Source: Kiritimatiellia bacterium | GTDB taxonomy: Bacteria; Verrucomicrobiota; Kiritimatiellia; RFP12; UBA1067 | Assembly (NCBI GenBank): GCA_017962315.1 | Contig: JAGCVN010000042.1 | Span: 80,031 to 130,189 of the forward strand | Reading direction: 5' to 3' | DNA: 50,159 nt | In this document: piece by piece, positions 9,100-19,253 of the stretch | Layout of the letters: every line of letters begins with the position of its first letter | Numbering within the stretch: position 1 is the first letter of the stretch | The notes under the pieces: model-generated | What the model was told of the DNA's origin: nothing | The model's input: the letters and a program-made list of their open reading frames with translations, nothing else | Database searches by the model: none | Program-made: the position numbers and the translations under genes

Positions 9100-9157
9100 G
9101 GCGCGGGGAACGCGAAGGCGGACAGGCTGTCGTCGGCGATGTTTCCGGGGGGCAGCG
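9100..9157 (+). repeat. GC-rich intergenic repeat, copy 1
   Basis: GGCGCGGGGAACGCGAAGG and, after a variable gap, TGTCGTCGGCGATGTTTCC recur inverted at 25612-25664. It directly abuts the 270-bp repeat, and GGCAG...CTGCC can pair just downstream. Confidence 0.7.
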
Positions 9158-9228
9158 GGGATACTGCCCTTCCCGTGTTCACGGAGGATCGGCCGCGGAT
9201 TTCTAATCCGTTGTTACATTCGCGAAGC

Positions 9229-9268
9229 GGAACAAAAACTGCGCTCCTTCCAAAGCCGGAAGGAGCGC
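9229..9268 (-). terminator. Rho-independent terminator of the fucose operon
   Basis: On the minus strand, an 11-bp perfect stem (GCGCTCCTTCC / GGAAGGAGCGC) with a 6-base loop is followed by a T-rich tract (AGTTTTTGTT). It lies 30 bases after the fucI stop. Confidence 0.9.
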
Positions 9269-9298
9269 ACCGGGTATCCCGTCAATTCCATCCATCCG

Positions 9299-11098
9299 TT
9301 AACGGTTGGTGGCGTAGAGGGGGCCGAAGTTCTTGCAGGCGCGGAAATCCGCCCCCGTTGGATCGTCCGACGACCCGAAAAGACCCCAGCAGTGCGGCTG
9401 GTAGACCTGTTCTTCCGGCACGTTGTGCATCGCCACCGGGATGCGGAGCATCGAGGCGAGGGTGATGAGGTCGGCACCGATGTGGCCGTAGGCGATCGCA
9501 CCGTGGTTTGCGGCCCAGGCGTTCATCACGGAATAGACATCCTTGAACGCGCCCTTGCCGGTGAGGCGCGGCACGAACCATGTGCAGGGCCACTCGGGGT
9601 TGGTGCGGAGCATCAGCGTCTCCTGCTGCTTCGGATCAAGCGTGACCGACCAGCCTTCCGCAATCTGGAGAACGGGCCCCTGCCCCTTGACGATGGAGAT
9701 GCGCGTCATCGTGAGCGGAAGCCCTTTCGGCGTGAGGAAGGAACTGGAGAAACCGCCGCCGCGGAAGTATTCGACACCGGCCGGCACCCACTTCGTCGCC
9801 TTCAGGGTGGCCGCCATGTCCTTGTCTGTAATCTCCCACCAGTTCTTGAAACACCGCTTGCCCTTCTCCGTCATCTCGCCCGCCGCGTCAAGGCAACAGC
9901 TGCCGGAGTTGAGCAGGTGGATGATCCCGTTCTTCGCGATTCCCGTCAACCCCTTGCCCGTCGCGCGCTTCACTGCGTCAGACGACCAGTAGGTGCGCAC
10001 GTCCGCGAACATCGAGGCTTTGTTCGTGAGCAGCCACATCAGAAGCATACACACGCCGTTGAGCGAGTCGTTTTCGGTCGCCACGATCTGCGGCATTTTC
10101 GGGCCGTTCCAGTCGAACGAGGTGTTGCACATCACCTCCATGAAGTCGCCGTTCGGCCAATGGTCGGTCCACTGCCGCTGTCCCTGGAAACCGCCGGCGA
10201 TCGCATTGCGCCCGACGGCCTCTTCGCCGAATCCCATCTCGGCGAGCTTCGGGTTGCCGGCCATCATGTCGCGCACGATCATCGCCATCTTGACGATGTA
10301 TTCCCAGTCGGCGTCTTTCTGTGCACGGGTTTTCTGAATAGCCTTGGGATTGTAATCCTTACCCTCCTTGCACCACTTCTTCGTCCAGGCGAGCGCCTTT
10401 TCATACTCGTCCTTATCGTAGATTCCTTCGGCGATGCGGCGTTCGATTTCACATTCGTCCATGTTCTCCGGTGCCATGCCGAGATAGTCCTGGAAGAAAT
10501 CGATATCCACGAACGATCCCGCGATACCCATCGCGGAGGAACCGACGGAGAGATAGCTCTTCCCCTTCATCATGGCGACGGCGAGACCGGCCTTGACGAA
10601 CCGGAGAATCTTTTCCTTAACGTCATCCGGCACGGAGGTGTCGGTACGGTCCTGCACTTCATGGCCGTAAATACCGTAGGCGGGCATACCGCGCTGCGCG
10701 TAACCGGCGAGCATACAGGCAAGGTAGACCGCGCCCGGACGTTCCGTCCCGTTGAATCCCCAGACGGCTTTCGGGATGGTCGGGTCGATGTCCATCGTCT
10801 CCGTTCCGTAACACCAACAGGGCGTGACGCTGAGCGAGACCCCTACGTTGTTGTCGCGGAACTTGTTCGCGCACTGCGCGGCCTCGAAACGTCCGCCGAT
10901 CGTCGTATCGGCGATGACGCACTCCACGGGCGTCCCGTCGGGATAGGAGAGGTTTTCGGAGATGAGCTTCGCAGCCGTCTTCGCCATGTTCATGGTCTGA
11001 ACTTCCAGTGACTCGCGTACGCCGCGCCGTCTGCCGTCGATGATCGGGCGAATGCCGACCTTCGGAAATCCGTTCATTGTGAATACTGTCTGCGCCAT
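9299..11098 (-). CDS. fucI: L-fucose isomerase
   Basis: The 599-residue product is close to E. coli FucI (591) in length and is collinear along its whole length. It converts L-fucose to L-fuculose in the cytoplasm using Mn2+. The conserved blocks are present: [24 protein letters not shown] (metal-binding Glu, E. coli E337), ADVRTYWSS (Asp, E. coli D361) and [19 protein letters not shown] (His, E. coli H528). It is the last gene of the minus-strand operon, 31 bases after fucU, and is followed by a strong terminator. No fuculokinase or fuculose-phosphate aldolase gene is in the operon, so later steps must be encoded elsewhere. Confidence 0.97.
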   Translation of the reverse strand: MAQTVFTMNGFPKVGIRPIIDGRRRGVRESLEVQTMNMAKTAAKLISENLSYPDGTPVECVIADTTIGGRFEAAQCANKFRDNNVGVSLSVTPCWCYGTETMDIDPTIPKAVWGFNGTERPGAVYLACMLAGYAQRGMPAYGIYGHEVQDRTDTSVPDDVKEKILRFVKAGLAVAMMKGKSYLSVGSSAMGIAGSFVDIDFFQDYLGMAPENMDECEIERRIAEGIYDKDEYEKALAWTKKWCKEGKDYNPKAIQKTRAQKDADWEYIVKMAMIVRDMMAGNPKLAEMGFGEEAVGRNAIAGGFQGQRQWTDHWPNGDFMEVMCNTSFDWNGPKMPQIVATENDSLNGVCMLLMWLLTNKASMFADVRTYWSSDAVKRATGKGLTGIAKNGIIHLLNSGSCCLDAAGEMTEKGKRCFKNWWEITDKDMAATLKATKWVPAGVEYFRGGGFSSSFLTPKGLPLTMTRISIVKGQGPVLQIAEGWSVTLDPKQQETLMLRTNPEWPCTWFVPRLTGKGAFKDVYSVMNAWAANHGAIAYGHIGADLITLASMLRIPVAMHNVPEEQVYQPHCWGLFGSSDDPTGADFRACKNFGPLYATNR

Positions 11099-11129
11099 TT
11101 CTTGACTCCTTGTGTTCGAGATGAAAAAA

Positions 11130-11549
11130 CTACGCCACCGGGGTGACGCCCTTCTTGAGAATGATATTGCCGTACTTGGCCGTCTCGCCGGTCAAGACGA
11201 CCGCGTACGCTTTTTTTGCGCGTTCGTAAAACGCATAGCGCTCCATTCGCTCAATGGTTTCCGTGTAGCCGAGCGCGTCGCGGTAACGGCGTTCGACCTC
11301 CGGATCGAGCGAATCACCCGGCACGGGCGCCATCATGACGACCGGCGTGGCGTAGGCGTCCAGCTCGAACAGCGGCGCAACTCCCTTCAACAGGATCGCA
11401 CACGAAACACCATCCGCCCGCAGCACACGCGCACCGAACGTGTGCGCGGGGAAGTGGGCATCGGAAAAAACAATCTCGTCGCCGTGTCCCATCTCGGCGA
11501 GAATTTTCAGCAGATCCGGCGACAACGCCGGGGAAATCCCTTTAAGCAT
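11130..11549 (-). CDS. fucU: L-fucose mutarotase
   Basis: This 139-residue RbsD/FucU-family protein interconverts alpha and beta L-fucose, supplying FucI with its preferred anomer. The N-terminal block [20 protein letters not shown] contains the catalytic-site His and Asp of the family. The C-terminal [10 protein letters not shown] block, with its conserved Tyr, is also present. Its start overlaps the end of fucP by eight bases and fucI follows 31 bases later, so the three genes are co-transcribed. FucU decamers are cytoplasmic. Confidence 0.95.
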   Translation of the reverse strand: MLKGISPALSPDLLKILAEMGHGDEIVFSDAHFPAHTFGARVLRADGVSCAILLKGVAPLFELDAYATPVVMMAPVPGDSLDPEVERRYRDALGYTETIERMERYAFYERAKKAYAVVLTGETAKYGNIILKKGVTPVA

Positions 11550-12924
11550 TTTCTTTCTCCTTTCTGCCGCGGAAAAGGACCGCGTAAACGAGTACGACCG
11601 CGAAACAGATCGCAGGAACGATGAAACTGGCGCGGAGCGACATCTGCGTCAACTTGAGATTCGCGTCCCAGTCCGCATTGAACATCGGGACGAGCCTGCA
11701 CCAGAACGAATCCTTGTCGCCGATAATCTGCGCCATCCACGGGGTCAGGAGCGCCCCGCCGACAATCGCCATGATCAGTCCCGCCGCACCGATCTTATAC
11801 GCCCGCCTGTCGATCCCGCCGAGCGCGATGCCGTAGATGGTCGGGAACATGAGGGACATGAACCCGCTCATGAGGATCAGGCAGATGATGTTCCACGAGA
11901 ACGCAAGCCCGCAAACCGTGAACAACACCTGCGTCGGCAGGTACATGACGCCGAACGAACAGGCGACGGCGCACGTCGCGAAAATCGCCATCAGTTTGGC
12001 GGGGTCGAGATATTTCATCACGAAGGTCGCGATCCAGCGGCAGGCGATAAACGTGCAAATGGCGATCAGATAGTACGTCGCGCCGTCCTTCGCCGTCACC
12101 CCGAGTTCCTTCTGGCAATAGACGTTCATCCACGTCCACGCCGCGATCTGCACGCCCACGTAGAAAACCTGGGCGATGACGCCGAGATACCACTTCGGCG
12201 ACCGGACGAGAATCCCGAAAATCGCCGCGAAATCCGTCTTGTCGGCCTGAACCTCATCCACGCTCGACCGCTTGGAGCAGAAGAAGAAAATCCAGATCAC
12301 CACGCAGATGGCGCAAAGCCCCACGTAAGGGACGCAAACCCAGAACAACTCGTTGTGGACGATTTTCTCCAGCGCGGCGGGATCCATCGCCGCGCGTTCT
12401 TCCGCCGTCGCGGGATGGAGGTTTGCCAGGATGAGCTGTTGCGCGAGAAGAATCCCCGCGAGCGAGCCGAGCGGATTGAACATCTGCGCGAAGTTGAGCC
12501 GCCGCACCGCCGTCGATTCGTCTCCCAGCGCGAGGACATACGGATTGCAGGTCGTTTCCAGCACCGCGCACCCGCCCGCAACGATGAAAATCCCCGCGAT
12601 GTACGTCCAGAAGCTCTGCATGACACAGGCGGGGACATAGAGCAACGCCCCGATGACGTAGACACCAAGCCCCGCGAGTACCCCTACCCTGTATCCCTTT
12701 TTCTGGATCAGCAGCGAGGCGAAAATCGCGATGACCGAATATGCCCCGTAGAACGAAACCTGGACGTACCCCGCCGTGGACTGGCTGGTTCGGAAGATTT
12801 TCTGGAACGCCGGGACAAGGTTGTCCGTCATGTTGTTCAAGACGCCCCACAGCGCGAAGCACGCTACCAGCAGGGCGAAGATCAACCGCATCCCGCGCGG
12901 CACGATTTCTGTTTCCGTGTTCAT
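11542..12924 (-). CDS. fucP: L-fucose:H+ symporter (major facilitator superfamily)
   Basis: The 460-residue membrane protein has about twelve hydrophobic segments and strong FucP-type features: [18 protein letters not shown] in the first helix (E. coli FucP has its substrate-coupling Asp46 here), LETTCNPYV in helix 4/5 and [14 protein letters not shown] (E. coli Glu135/Asn162 region nearby). It imports L-fucose with protons across the inner membrane. It is preceded by GH95 with an 18-base gap and overlaps fucU by eight bases. The order glycosidase-permease-mutarotase-isomerase indicates that the sugar comes from the enzymes encoded upstream. Specificity for fucose is inferred from family likeness and context. 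Confidence 0.93.
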   Translation of the reverse strand: MNTETEIVPRGMRLIFALLVACFALWGVLNNMTDNLVPAFQKIFRTSQSTAGYVQVSFYGAYSVIAIFASLLIQKKGYRVGVLAGLGVYVIGALLYVPACVMQSFWTYIAGIFIVAGGCAVLETTCNPYVLALGDESTAVRRLNFAQMFNPLGSLAGILLAQQLILANLHPATAEERAAMDPAALEKIVHNELFWVCVPYVGLCAICVVIWIFFFCSKRSSVDEVQADKTDFAAIFGILVRSPKWYLGVIAQVFYVGVQIAAWTWMNVYCQKELGVTAKDGATYYLIAICTFIACRWIATFVMKYLDPAKLMAIFATCAVACSFGVMYLPTQVLFTVCGLAFSWNIICLILMSGFMSLMFPTIYGIALGGIDRRAYKIGAAGLIMAIVGGALLTPWMAQIIGDKDSFWCRLVPMFNADWDANLKLTQMSLRASFIVPAICFAVVLVYAVLFRGRKEKENA

Positions 12925-12942
12925 GGTTTCATCCTTTCTTTT

Positions 12943-14967
12943 CTACCACGTAAAATCAACGGTCTTACCCTCGCGGGTACGAAGCCCCTTCACCGTTCCG
13001 TGTTTCCAGTCGGACGGGATGGAACGCTCCAGAAGGATCTCGCAAACCGCGCCGACCATGCCGAAGTTCCCGTCGATCTGGAACGGGGGGTGCGTCGCGA
13101 AAAGGTTGTCGTGCGTGTTGTAACGGAGAAGCGAATTCAGCATTTCGCCCGCCTTGTCGCCGTCTCCGAGCCTAGCCCATAGCGCGGCGCGCCAAGGCCA
13201 GGTCCAGCTGCGGCGCGCGTCGCCGGTAAGTGCGCGTCCCTCCAGGGCGACCTTCGCGGCGGCCGCCAGCGCGGGCGTCGCCTTGCGCGAAATCGTCGAG
13301 CCGGGATACACCGCGTAGAGGTGGCTCGTGTGGCGGTGCTGGTCGCCCTTCTTGTCGCGGTCGGTCTCCCATTCCTGTAGCTGTCCCCAGCTGCCGATCT
13401 TGTCGCCGAGCAACTTCGGCTCCAGCCTTGCCACCTCTTTCGTGAACGCATTGTCGATACCCAGCGTCTTCGCGGCGGCGAGAATGCAGCGGAAGAGTTC
13501 GCGCATGATCTGCTGGTCGTGGGCGACGCCGTCCTCTCGCGGTCCGTGTTCCGGGCTCCAGCCGTTCTTCACGACGACCGTCCCGTCGGCGCGTTCCTTG
13601 AGCTGGGTGGAGATCACGAATTCCGCCGCGCCTCGCATGATCGGCCAGCAGACATCGCGGAGATAGTTCAGATCACGGGTGAAAAGCCAGTGGTCGTAGC
13701 ACTGCGCCGCCATCCACGGCGCCCCGGCGAAGTTCCAGCGCCAGCCGCCGCCGCCCATGTGGTTCGCGCTTGTGCGGTAGGCATACCCCTTCGACCCCGG
13801 AAACGCGGCGCGAGTCCCCGCCTCCGCGACCGGCATGGTCTTGAGCATCCAGTCGGAAAACGGTGTAAAGCAATCGGAGAGGTTCGCCGAATCCGCGCCC
13901 CAGTAGTTCATCTGGATGTTGATGTTCGTATGGTAGTCACAGTGCCAAGGCGGACGATTCGACCGGTTCCAAATGCCTTGCAGATTCGCGGGCAACGTCC
14001 CGGGACGCGAGCTGGAGATCAGGAGATACCGTCCGAAGTTAAACTGCAGAGCGATGAGCGCGATATCCTTCGCTCCATTTTTCACGCGCTCGAGCCGAAC
14101 GCGCGTCGGCACGGTCTTGTCACCCTCGCCGAGGCCGAACGTCATACGGTCGTAATACGACTTGTAATCGGCAATGTGCCGGGCGAGAATCCGTTCGACC
14201 CCGTCGCCGCCGCCCGCCGTGTTCACGCAGTCCTGGGCGGGGGCGAGGGAATGTGTCCCCGTCGCGGCCCGGAGGACGATCACGCCGGAACGTCCGTCTT
14301 TCCCCTGAAAAACGTCGGCACGTGCCGCGTATTCTAGCCCGTTGGAAAGTTTACCCGAAAACTGCGCCGCCCGCGCCGCGCCGCCTTTCGACTCCGCCTC
14401 GCCGTGCGCCCCGGCAAGTTTCACCTCGATACCGTCGAACGGCGCGTCCACGCAGATGAAAATCGCGTTATCCGGCGCACTCACGAAAATGCGGCGTTTG
14501 ACCTCCTTGCCCGGGCCGAAGGAGAAGGAATCGGTGTAGACTGCCTTCGAGAGATCGAGCTCGCGCCGGTATCCGGTCGCCTCCGCGTTTCCGGGCATCT
14601 CCTTCAGAGTGACTTCGAGCCAGCCGAAATTCTGATACTCGCCCATCTTCTTGTAGTTCGCGGCGGCCTCCTTGTCGGATGTCACGAAAGAGATGTTCTC
14701 ATCGCCCGTCCAAAGAGAATCCACATTGAACTGGATTTTCAGATTACGGACATCGCCGTCCACCATGCACCCTAGCCGCCCATTACCGAGCGGATACCAC
14801 GCACGTTCCCACGACTGCTCGACGTACTTCGACGTCCACGTCGTATCGACTTTTGGTGCGCCGCGAACGGCGCTGGATGCCGGGCGGTCATCCCAGATCA
14901 GCTCATCCGACGCCAGGGAAACGGCCGTCGCAAGCAAGAAAACAGACACGTAAACACTTCGTTGCAT
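12943..14967 (-). CDS. GH95 alpha-L-fucosidase, exported
   Basis: I place the start at 14967 (MQRSVYVSVFLLATAVSLAS, a signal peptide) because GAAGGGG precedes it; the longer frame to 15009 has no ribosome site. The 674-residue protein begins with the GH95 N-terminal beta-sandwich (LIWDDRPA, WERAWYPLGNGRLGCMV, SLWTGDE). It continues into the alpha6/alpha6 barrel (NLQGIWNRSNRPPWHCDYHTNINIQ is the signature stretch, written here as NLQGIWNRS and DYHTNINIQMNYW). PFQIDGNFGMVGAV lies near the end. GH95 enzymes hydrolyse mainly alpha-1,2-fucosyl linkages on galactose. The protein stops at GLRTREGKTVDFTW, where most relatives continue into a C-terminal beta domain, so it is slightly short. Confidence 0.93.
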   Translation of the reverse strand: MQRSVYVSVFLLATAVSLASDELIWDDRPASSAVRGAPKVDTTWTSKYVEQSWERAWYPLGNGRLGCMVDGDVRNLKIQFNVDSLWTGDENISFVTSDKEAAANYKKMGEYQNFGWLEVTLKEMPGNAEATGYRRELDLSKAVYTDSFSFGPGKEVKRRIFVSAPDNAIFICVDAPFDGIEVKLAGAHGEAESKGGAARAAQFSGKLSNGLEYAARADVFQGKDGRSGVIVLRAATGTHSLAPAQDCVNTAGGGDGVERILARHIADYKSYYDRMTFGLGEGDKTVPTRVRLERVKNGAKDIALIALQFNFGRYLLISSSRPGTLPANLQGIWNRSNRPPWHCDYHTNINIQMNYWGADSANLSDCFTPFSDWMLKTMPVAEAGTRAAFPGSKGYAYRTSANHMGGGGWRWNFAGAPWMAAQCYDHWLFTRDLNYLRDVCWPIMRGAAEFVISTQLKERADGTVVVKNGWSPEHGPREDGVAHDQQIMRELFRCILAAAKTLGIDNAFTKEVARLEPKLLGDKIGSWGQLQEWETDRDKKGDQHRHTSHLYAVYPGSTISRKATPALAAAAKVALEGRALTGDARRSWTWPWRAALWARLGDGDKAGEMLNSLLRYNTHDNLFATHPPFQIDGNFGMVGAVCEILLERSIPSDWKHGTVKGLRTREGKTVDFTW

Positions 14968-15015
14968 TCGTAAAACCCCTTCGCCTAGTCTACCCCGTTC
15001 CGGCAACAATTCAGA

Positions 15016-16434
15016 TCAAACCTCGAAATGCGCAAGGTCGATGTCAATTACGCCCATTTTCGGCGCGGTCTTCCACGCGCCGCGCGTGAAGTCCGGCACG
15101 TCCATCGCCTGCGAGCGGTTCGCAACGCTCTTCTCCGTGAGTTCGCAGAGGCATCCCGTCGTCGCGAGGTCGTAGACGCTCGTGTCGAGCGGAAGACCCA
15201 TGCGGAGACAGTACGACCAGCGCGCGTCCTGGATGTAGTCCATGCCGCCGTGACCGCCCATCTTCTTCGCGAGTTCGCCGATCGTCTTCCAGAGCGGGTG
15301 CTTGTACTTCTGGCGGAGTTCCTCCACGGCCTTCTCGCCAAGCCACTCGTTCGTCCCCTTGCCGAGACCGGAAATCGCGATCCGCCAGTCCTCCACCCTG
15401 CTGTTCCCGCGCACCGTCCACGGCCATTGGCTTACGATCCCGCGCGTGCCCTGCATCGTCTGGATGCGGGAGTAGGGACGCGGCGTGGAGACGGTGTGCT
15501 GCAGCATGATGGACTTGCCGTTCACGGTCCGGATGAGGCTCGTGTTCACGTCGCCCACCTTGAGGGTCTGTCCCTTGCGCGGATTGTCCTTCTTGAGTCC
15601 GTGCTCCATGAAGTAGGCGAAAGAGGCGTTCTTGGAGTCGAGCGACACGATGTAGTCCATGCGGTCGCCGCGGTTGACGTCCATCGTGAGGCAGAGCGGC
15701 ACGAGTCCGTGCGTCGGGTACGGGTTGCCGGCGTGGTCGCGGTACCAGTCGTAGCGCCAGTACTGGTAGGCGGGGAAGAGGTCGTTCGCCATGTGGCGGC
15801 CGTCGTGGTTGTACGCGCCCTCGGCGTGCATCACCTCGCCGAGGATCCCCTCCCGCACGAGGTTGAACGTGAACATCTCGAACTCGCCGTAGATGCAGTT
15901 CTCGAGCTGCATGCAGTGAACCTTGCGCTGCTCGGCGGTTTCGACCATCTTCCAGCAGTCCTCGACCGTGAAGGCGGCCGTCACCTCGGTGAGGACGTGC
16001 TTGCCGCCCTCCATCGCGGCGAGCGCGACGGGCACATGGAGATGCCACGGCGTGGAGTTGTAGATCACGTCTACCACGTCCGAATCGCACAACGCCTTAT
16101 ACGCCTCGGGTCCCTTGTACACCTTCGGTTCCGGACGCTTCTGCCGCGCGAGCGAATTCTTCGCCGCGTTGATCTTCGCGTCCTGGATGTCGCAGACCGC
16201 CGCCACCACCACGCCGGGCAGCTTGCTCACGCGGTTGACCATGCCCATGCCGCGAGAGCCGATCCCGACGACACCCACGCGGACCGTTTCCATCGGTTTA
16301 CACGCGAACCCAAGCATCGGCGCGGCGTCGGTGCCCGTCCGCGCGGCCTGCGTCTCCGCCCGCAGCCCCCCTGTCACGGAACACGCCGCACCGGCCAACA
16401 ACGTACTTTTGATAAAATCCCTTCTGCTGTTCAT
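15016..16434 (-). CDS. GH109 alpha-N-acetylgalactosaminidase (NAD-dependent), Tat-exported
   Basis: The 472-residue protein starts with a twin-arginine signal (NSRRDFIKSTLLAGAAC), fitting export of a folded, NAD-loaded enzyme. The Rossmann element VGVVGIGSRGMG (about residues 52-63) and the Gfo/Idh/MocA fold are clear. GH109-specific blocks include MQLENCIYGEFEM, YNHDGRHM, NPYPTHGLVPLCLTMDVNRG and GHGGMDYIQDARW. In characterised GH109 enzymes the bound NAD+ drives oxidation-elimination at C3 and releases alpha-GalNAc, for example from blood-group A antigen. AGGAGA precedes the ATG. It is first in the operon with GH95 and the fucose genes. A plain MocA-type oxidoreductase is the alternative, but the motif match makes this less likely. 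Confidence 0.82.
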   Translation of the reverse strand: MNSRRDFIKSTLLAGAACSVTGGLRAETQAARTGTDAAPMLGFACKPMETVRVGVVGIGSRGMGMVNRVSKLPGVVVAAVCDIQDAKINAAKNSLARQKRPEPKVYKGPEAYKALCDSDVVDVIYNSTPWHLHVPVALAAMEGGKHVLTEVTAAFTVEDCWKMVETAEQRKVHCMQLENCIYGEFEMFTFNLVREGILGEVMHAEGAYNHDGRHMANDLFPAYQYWRYDWYRDHAGNPYPTHGLVPLCLTMDVNRGDRMDYIVSLDSKNASFAYFMEHGLKKDNPRKGQTLKVGDVNTSLIRTVNGKSIMLQHTVSTPRPYSRIQTMQGTRGIVSQWPWTVRGNSRVEDWRIAISGLGKGTNEWLGEKAVEELRQKYKHPLWKTIGELAKKMGGHGGMDYIQDARWSYCLRMGLPLDTSVYDLATTGCLCELTEKSVANRSQAMDVPDFTRGAWKTAPKMGVIDIDLAHFEV

Positions 16435-16658
16435 ACTACTCTCCTAAAACGGTTTGGTAACGTAACAACGGTAGTCTACCAGAAAATCAGGGAAAGGGGA
16501 AGCATCAAAATTTTACGCTACCCTCCCATAGGCAGATGCGGATCGCATGGAAAATCATGGATCCGTGTGTAATGTGCAGAATTTTAAGCGTGACTTTTCT
16601 CTTCGAAAGAGGCAAAATAGAGATTCGTTTTCAGTTAAACAAGGAGTTTTCTTTTTCG

Positions 16659-18512
16659 ATGAAACAGGCAGACACAAAGAGCAAGGCGGCGGTTGCGAAG
16701 CCCCGCATCCGGATTACCGACACCACGCTGCGTGACGCGCACCAGTCCCTCTGGGCGACGCGCCTCCGCACAGACGACATCCTCGCCATCGCCGAAAAAG
16801 TGGACAATGCCGGGTATTATTCGCTGGAGTGTTGGGGCGGCGCGACGTTCGACGTCTGTATGCGCTTCCTGCGCGAGAACCCTTGGGAACGGCTCCGCCT
16901 CATCAAGGGAGTCTGCAAGAAGACACCGCTCCAGATGTTGTTGCGCGGACAGAACATCCTCGGCTACAAGCACTATCCCGATGACGTGGTCGAACGTTTT
17001 GTCGCCCTCTCCTGCGAGAACGGCATGGACATCTTCCGCGTGTTCGACGCAATGAACGACCCGCGTAACCTGGAGACCGCGATCAAAGCGGTCAAAAAAT
17101 ACGGCGGCCATGCGCAGGGTACGATCTGCTACACCGTCAGCCCTGTCCACACGGTCGAAAACTTCGTTGCCTTCGCGAAACAGCAGGAGGCGATGGGCGC
17201 GGATTCGATCGCCATCAAGGATATGGCGGGCATTATGACGCCCGCCGCCGCGCGCGACCTCGTCTCCGGGCTTGTCAAGGCGGTCAAGCTCCCCGTGCAG
17301 ATCCACTCCCACATGACCTCCGGCATGGCGGTCGCGATGTATCTGGAGGGTGTCAAGGCGGGCGCAGGCTGTGTCGATTGCGCCATCAGCACCATGTCCT
17401 CCTTCTCCTCCCAGCCGCCGACCGAATCGCTCGTCGCGATTTTCGAGGCGGAGGGGTACGACACCGGGCTGGACCACAAGTTGCTCGCCGAGATCAACGC
17501 CTACTTCACGGAACTCAAAAAGAAACGCGCCCCGAAGACAACCGCACGGGAACCGGTCGATGCAGGCGTGCTGGAACACAAGATTCCCGGCGGCATGATC
17601 TCCAACCTCCGTTCCCAGCTCGACCAGCAGGGCGCGCTCGACCGTCTGCCCGAAGTCATGGAGGAGCTGCCCAAGACGCGCGCCGACATGGGATACCCCC
17701 CGCTGGTCACGCCGACCAGCCAGATCGTCGGTATCCAGTCCGTGTTGAACGTGCTCTTCGGCCGCTACAAGCAGGTCACGCAGGAGACGAAAAACTATGT
17801 CAAGGGGTTGTACGGCCGTGCGCCGGCCCCGCTCAACGCGAAGGTCGCGAAGAAAATCCTCGCCGGCGAGAAGCCGATCACGTGCCGCCCCGCCGACCTC
17901 TTGAAGCCCGGTCTCGGCGCCGCCGCGAAGGAAATCCCCTCGAAGCTCGTGCAGAAGGAGGAGGACATTCTCTCCTACTGCCTCTTCCCGGAGGTCGCCC
18001 TCGGTTACTTCAAGTGGCGCGCCCAACCGGAAGGCGAACGCGACCCGATCCCCGCCGACCTCGAACGGGAGGAGAAGACGGCGGAAGCCGCCGCGCCGGC
18101 CGCCGCCATTCCGGAAGAAACCGAGAAGCTGGCCGGCATCGGCGCTCGTTTCATCGAGCTGATCGGCCTTGTCGGCGGAGGCAAGGTGAACGTGGAAGCC
18201 CTCGCCGTGAAGCCGGCCGCCGCCCCCGCGCCTGAACCGGAAGCCAAGCCCGAAGCGCCAGCGTCCGCGCCGACCGGCCCGACGATCAACGCGCCGCTCA
18301 ACGGCACGTTTTACCGTTCGGCGGGTCCCGGCAAGCCGGAACTGGCGAAGGAGGGCGACAAAATCGCGGCGGGCGGTTCCGTCTGCATCGTCGAGGCGAT
18401 GAAGCTCTTCAACGCCATCAAGGCGGAGAAGCCGCTCACCGTCGTCCGCTTCCTGGTCGAGCACGGCGCGCCCGTCACGAAGGGCCAGCCGCTCGTCGAA
18501 GTGAAATACTAA
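16659..18512 (+). CDS. Biotin-dependent carboxyltransferase (oxaloacetate decarboxylase alpha / pyruvate carboxylase B type) with fused biotinyl domain
   Basis: The start is ATG 16659 with AAGGAG upstream; an earlier in-frame ATG at 16536 has no ribosome site. The 617-residue product opens with a TIM-barrel carboxyltransferase domain: [17 protein letters not shown] (catalytic Asp and metal site), SIAIKDMAG (lysine that is carboxylated) and [10 protein letters not shown] (metal His pair). The conserved PycB/OadA middle domain follows ([30 protein letters not shown]). After a Pro/Ala linker comes a biotinyl domain with VEAMKLFN, the Lys being biotinylated. That domain includes [14 protein letters not shown], the thumb seen in AccB-type carriers. 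No biotin carboxylase or Na+-pump subunit lies nearby, so partner and direction of reaction are open. Confidence 0.88.
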   Translation: MKQADTKSKAAVAKPRIRITDTTLRDAHQSLWATRLRTDDILAIAEKVDNAGYYSLECWGGATFDVCMRFLRENPWERLRLIKGVCKKTPLQMLLRGQNILGYKHYPDDVVERFVALSCENGMDIFRVFDAMNDPRNLETAIKAVKKYGGHAQGTICYTVSPVHTVENFVAFAKQQEAMGADSIAIKDMAGIMTPAAARDLVSGLVKAVKLPVQIHSHMTSGMAVAMYLEGVKAGAGCVDCAISTMSSFSSQPPTESLVAIFEAEGYDTGLDHKLLAEINAYFTELKKKRAPKTTAREPVDAGVLEHKIPGGMISNLRSQLDQQGALDRLPEVMEELPKTRADMGYPPLVTPTSQIVGIQSVLNVLFGRYKQVTQETKNYVKGLYGRAPAPLNAKVAKKILAGEKPITCRPADLLKPGLGAAAKEIPSKLVQKEEDILSYCLFPEVALGYFKWRAQPEGERDPIPADLEREEKTAEAAAPAAAIPEETEKLAGIGARFIELIGLVGGGKVNVEALAVKPAAAPAPEPEAKPEAPASAPTGPTINAPLNGTFYRSAGPGKPELAKEGDKIAAGGSVCIVEAMKLFNAIKAEKPLTVVRFLVEHGAPVTKGQPLVEVKY

Positions 18513-18535
18513 AATCCGAAAGACAGGACGACGCG

Positions 18536-19240
18536 ATGACACCGACCGACTTTTCCGTCCGACGCTTCCTCCTTCCGCCCGCGCGGAAAGAGTGCGTCCC
18601 GTTCGTTCTCATCGCGCTCGTCCTCGGAAGCGCGGTTGCCGCCGGACTCTGGTTCTGGCGGCATTCCGTCCCCGTCGCCGGGTACGGCGCGCTCTTCGGG
18701 GTCGCGCTCGCCTACGGCGTCTACCTTTTCTTCCGGGACCCGGAACGAGTCCCGCCGGAGGATCCCTCGCTCGTGGTCTCGCCGGCGGACGGTTTTGTCT
18801 GCCTCCTCCAGGAAGCCCCCTTGCCGAAGGAGCTGGCGGCGGGAGGGGAACCGGTCTGGCGCGTGAGCGTCTTCATGTCCGTGCTGAACGTCCATGTCAA
18901 CCGGATGCCGGTTGCGGGGAAGATCGTCAAGACCGCCTACGTCCCCGGCGCGTTCATCAATGCCTCGCTGGACAAGGCGAGCGAGAAGAACGAACGCAGC
19001 CTCTACCTGGTGGAGACACCGGAGGGGAAAAGGTTCGGTGTCGTGCAGATCGCCGGGCTTGTGGCACGGCGCATCGTGCGGTTCGTGAAAGAGGGGGACA
19101 GTCTGACGCGAGGGGAGCGGTTCGGTTTGATTCGCTTCGGCAGCCGCCTGGACGTCTACCTGCCGCCGGGCGTCAAGCCGGCGGTGCGCCTCGGACAGCA
19201 GATGGTGGCGGGGGAAACCCCGTTGGCGAAGCTCGGTTGA
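18536..19240 (+). CDS. psd: Phosphatidylserine decarboxylase proenzyme, short (Psd-A) type
   Basis: The 234-residue protein has an N-terminal membrane region (two hydrophobic stretches within residues 20-65). The short-type decarboxylase core follows: [30 protein letters not shown] and [24 protein letters not shown] (partial motif [12 protein letters not shown]). The self-cleavage site is the Gly-Ser in [11 protein letters not shown]; cleavage makes the pyruvoyl group on the new Ser N-terminus. It converts phosphatidylserine to phosphatidylethanolamine. It lies 23 bases after the biotin enzyme and 13 bases before pssA, forming the usual psd-pssA pair. Confidence 0.93.
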   Translation: MTPTDFSVRRFLLPPARKECVPFVLIALVLGSAVAAGLWFWRHSVPVAGYGALFGVALAYGVYLFFRDPERVPPEDPSLVVSPADGFVCLLQEAPLPKELAAGGEPVWRVSVFMSVLNVHVNRMPVAGKIVKTAYVPGAFINASLDKASEKNERSLYLVETPEGKRFGVVQIAGLVARRIVRFVKEGDSLTRGERFGLIRFGSRLDVYLPPGVKPAVRLGQQMVAGETPLAKLG

Positions 19241-19253
19241 AAGGGAGGGACGC

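Noticed and set aside
8954..9100. Short peptide with TTMRGYENAALLRGERR, also readable at 34639-34540
   Set aside because: The two copies are out of frame with each other relative to the shared ATGGACAACTT start because of an indel, so the likeness comes from a DNA repeat and not from a conserved protein.
8954..11011. Long plus-strand frame of 685 codons opposite fucI
   Set aside because: It mirrors the fucI codons on the other strand, is Arg/His-rich and has no family features. GC-rich coding DNA often leaves such antisense frames open.
16441..16510. Operator GGTAACGTAACA in the fucose operon leader
   Set aside because: It is a short direct repeat without dyad symmetry, and the associated -35 box is poor, so regulation cannot be supported.
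15028..16572. Long plus-strand frame opposite the GH109 gene
   Set aside because: Shadow of the GH109 gene, with low-complexity Arg/Val/His composition.
16635..18542. Minus-strand frame of 635 codons opposite the biotin enzyme
   Set aside because: Shadow of a clearly real gene; no motifs.
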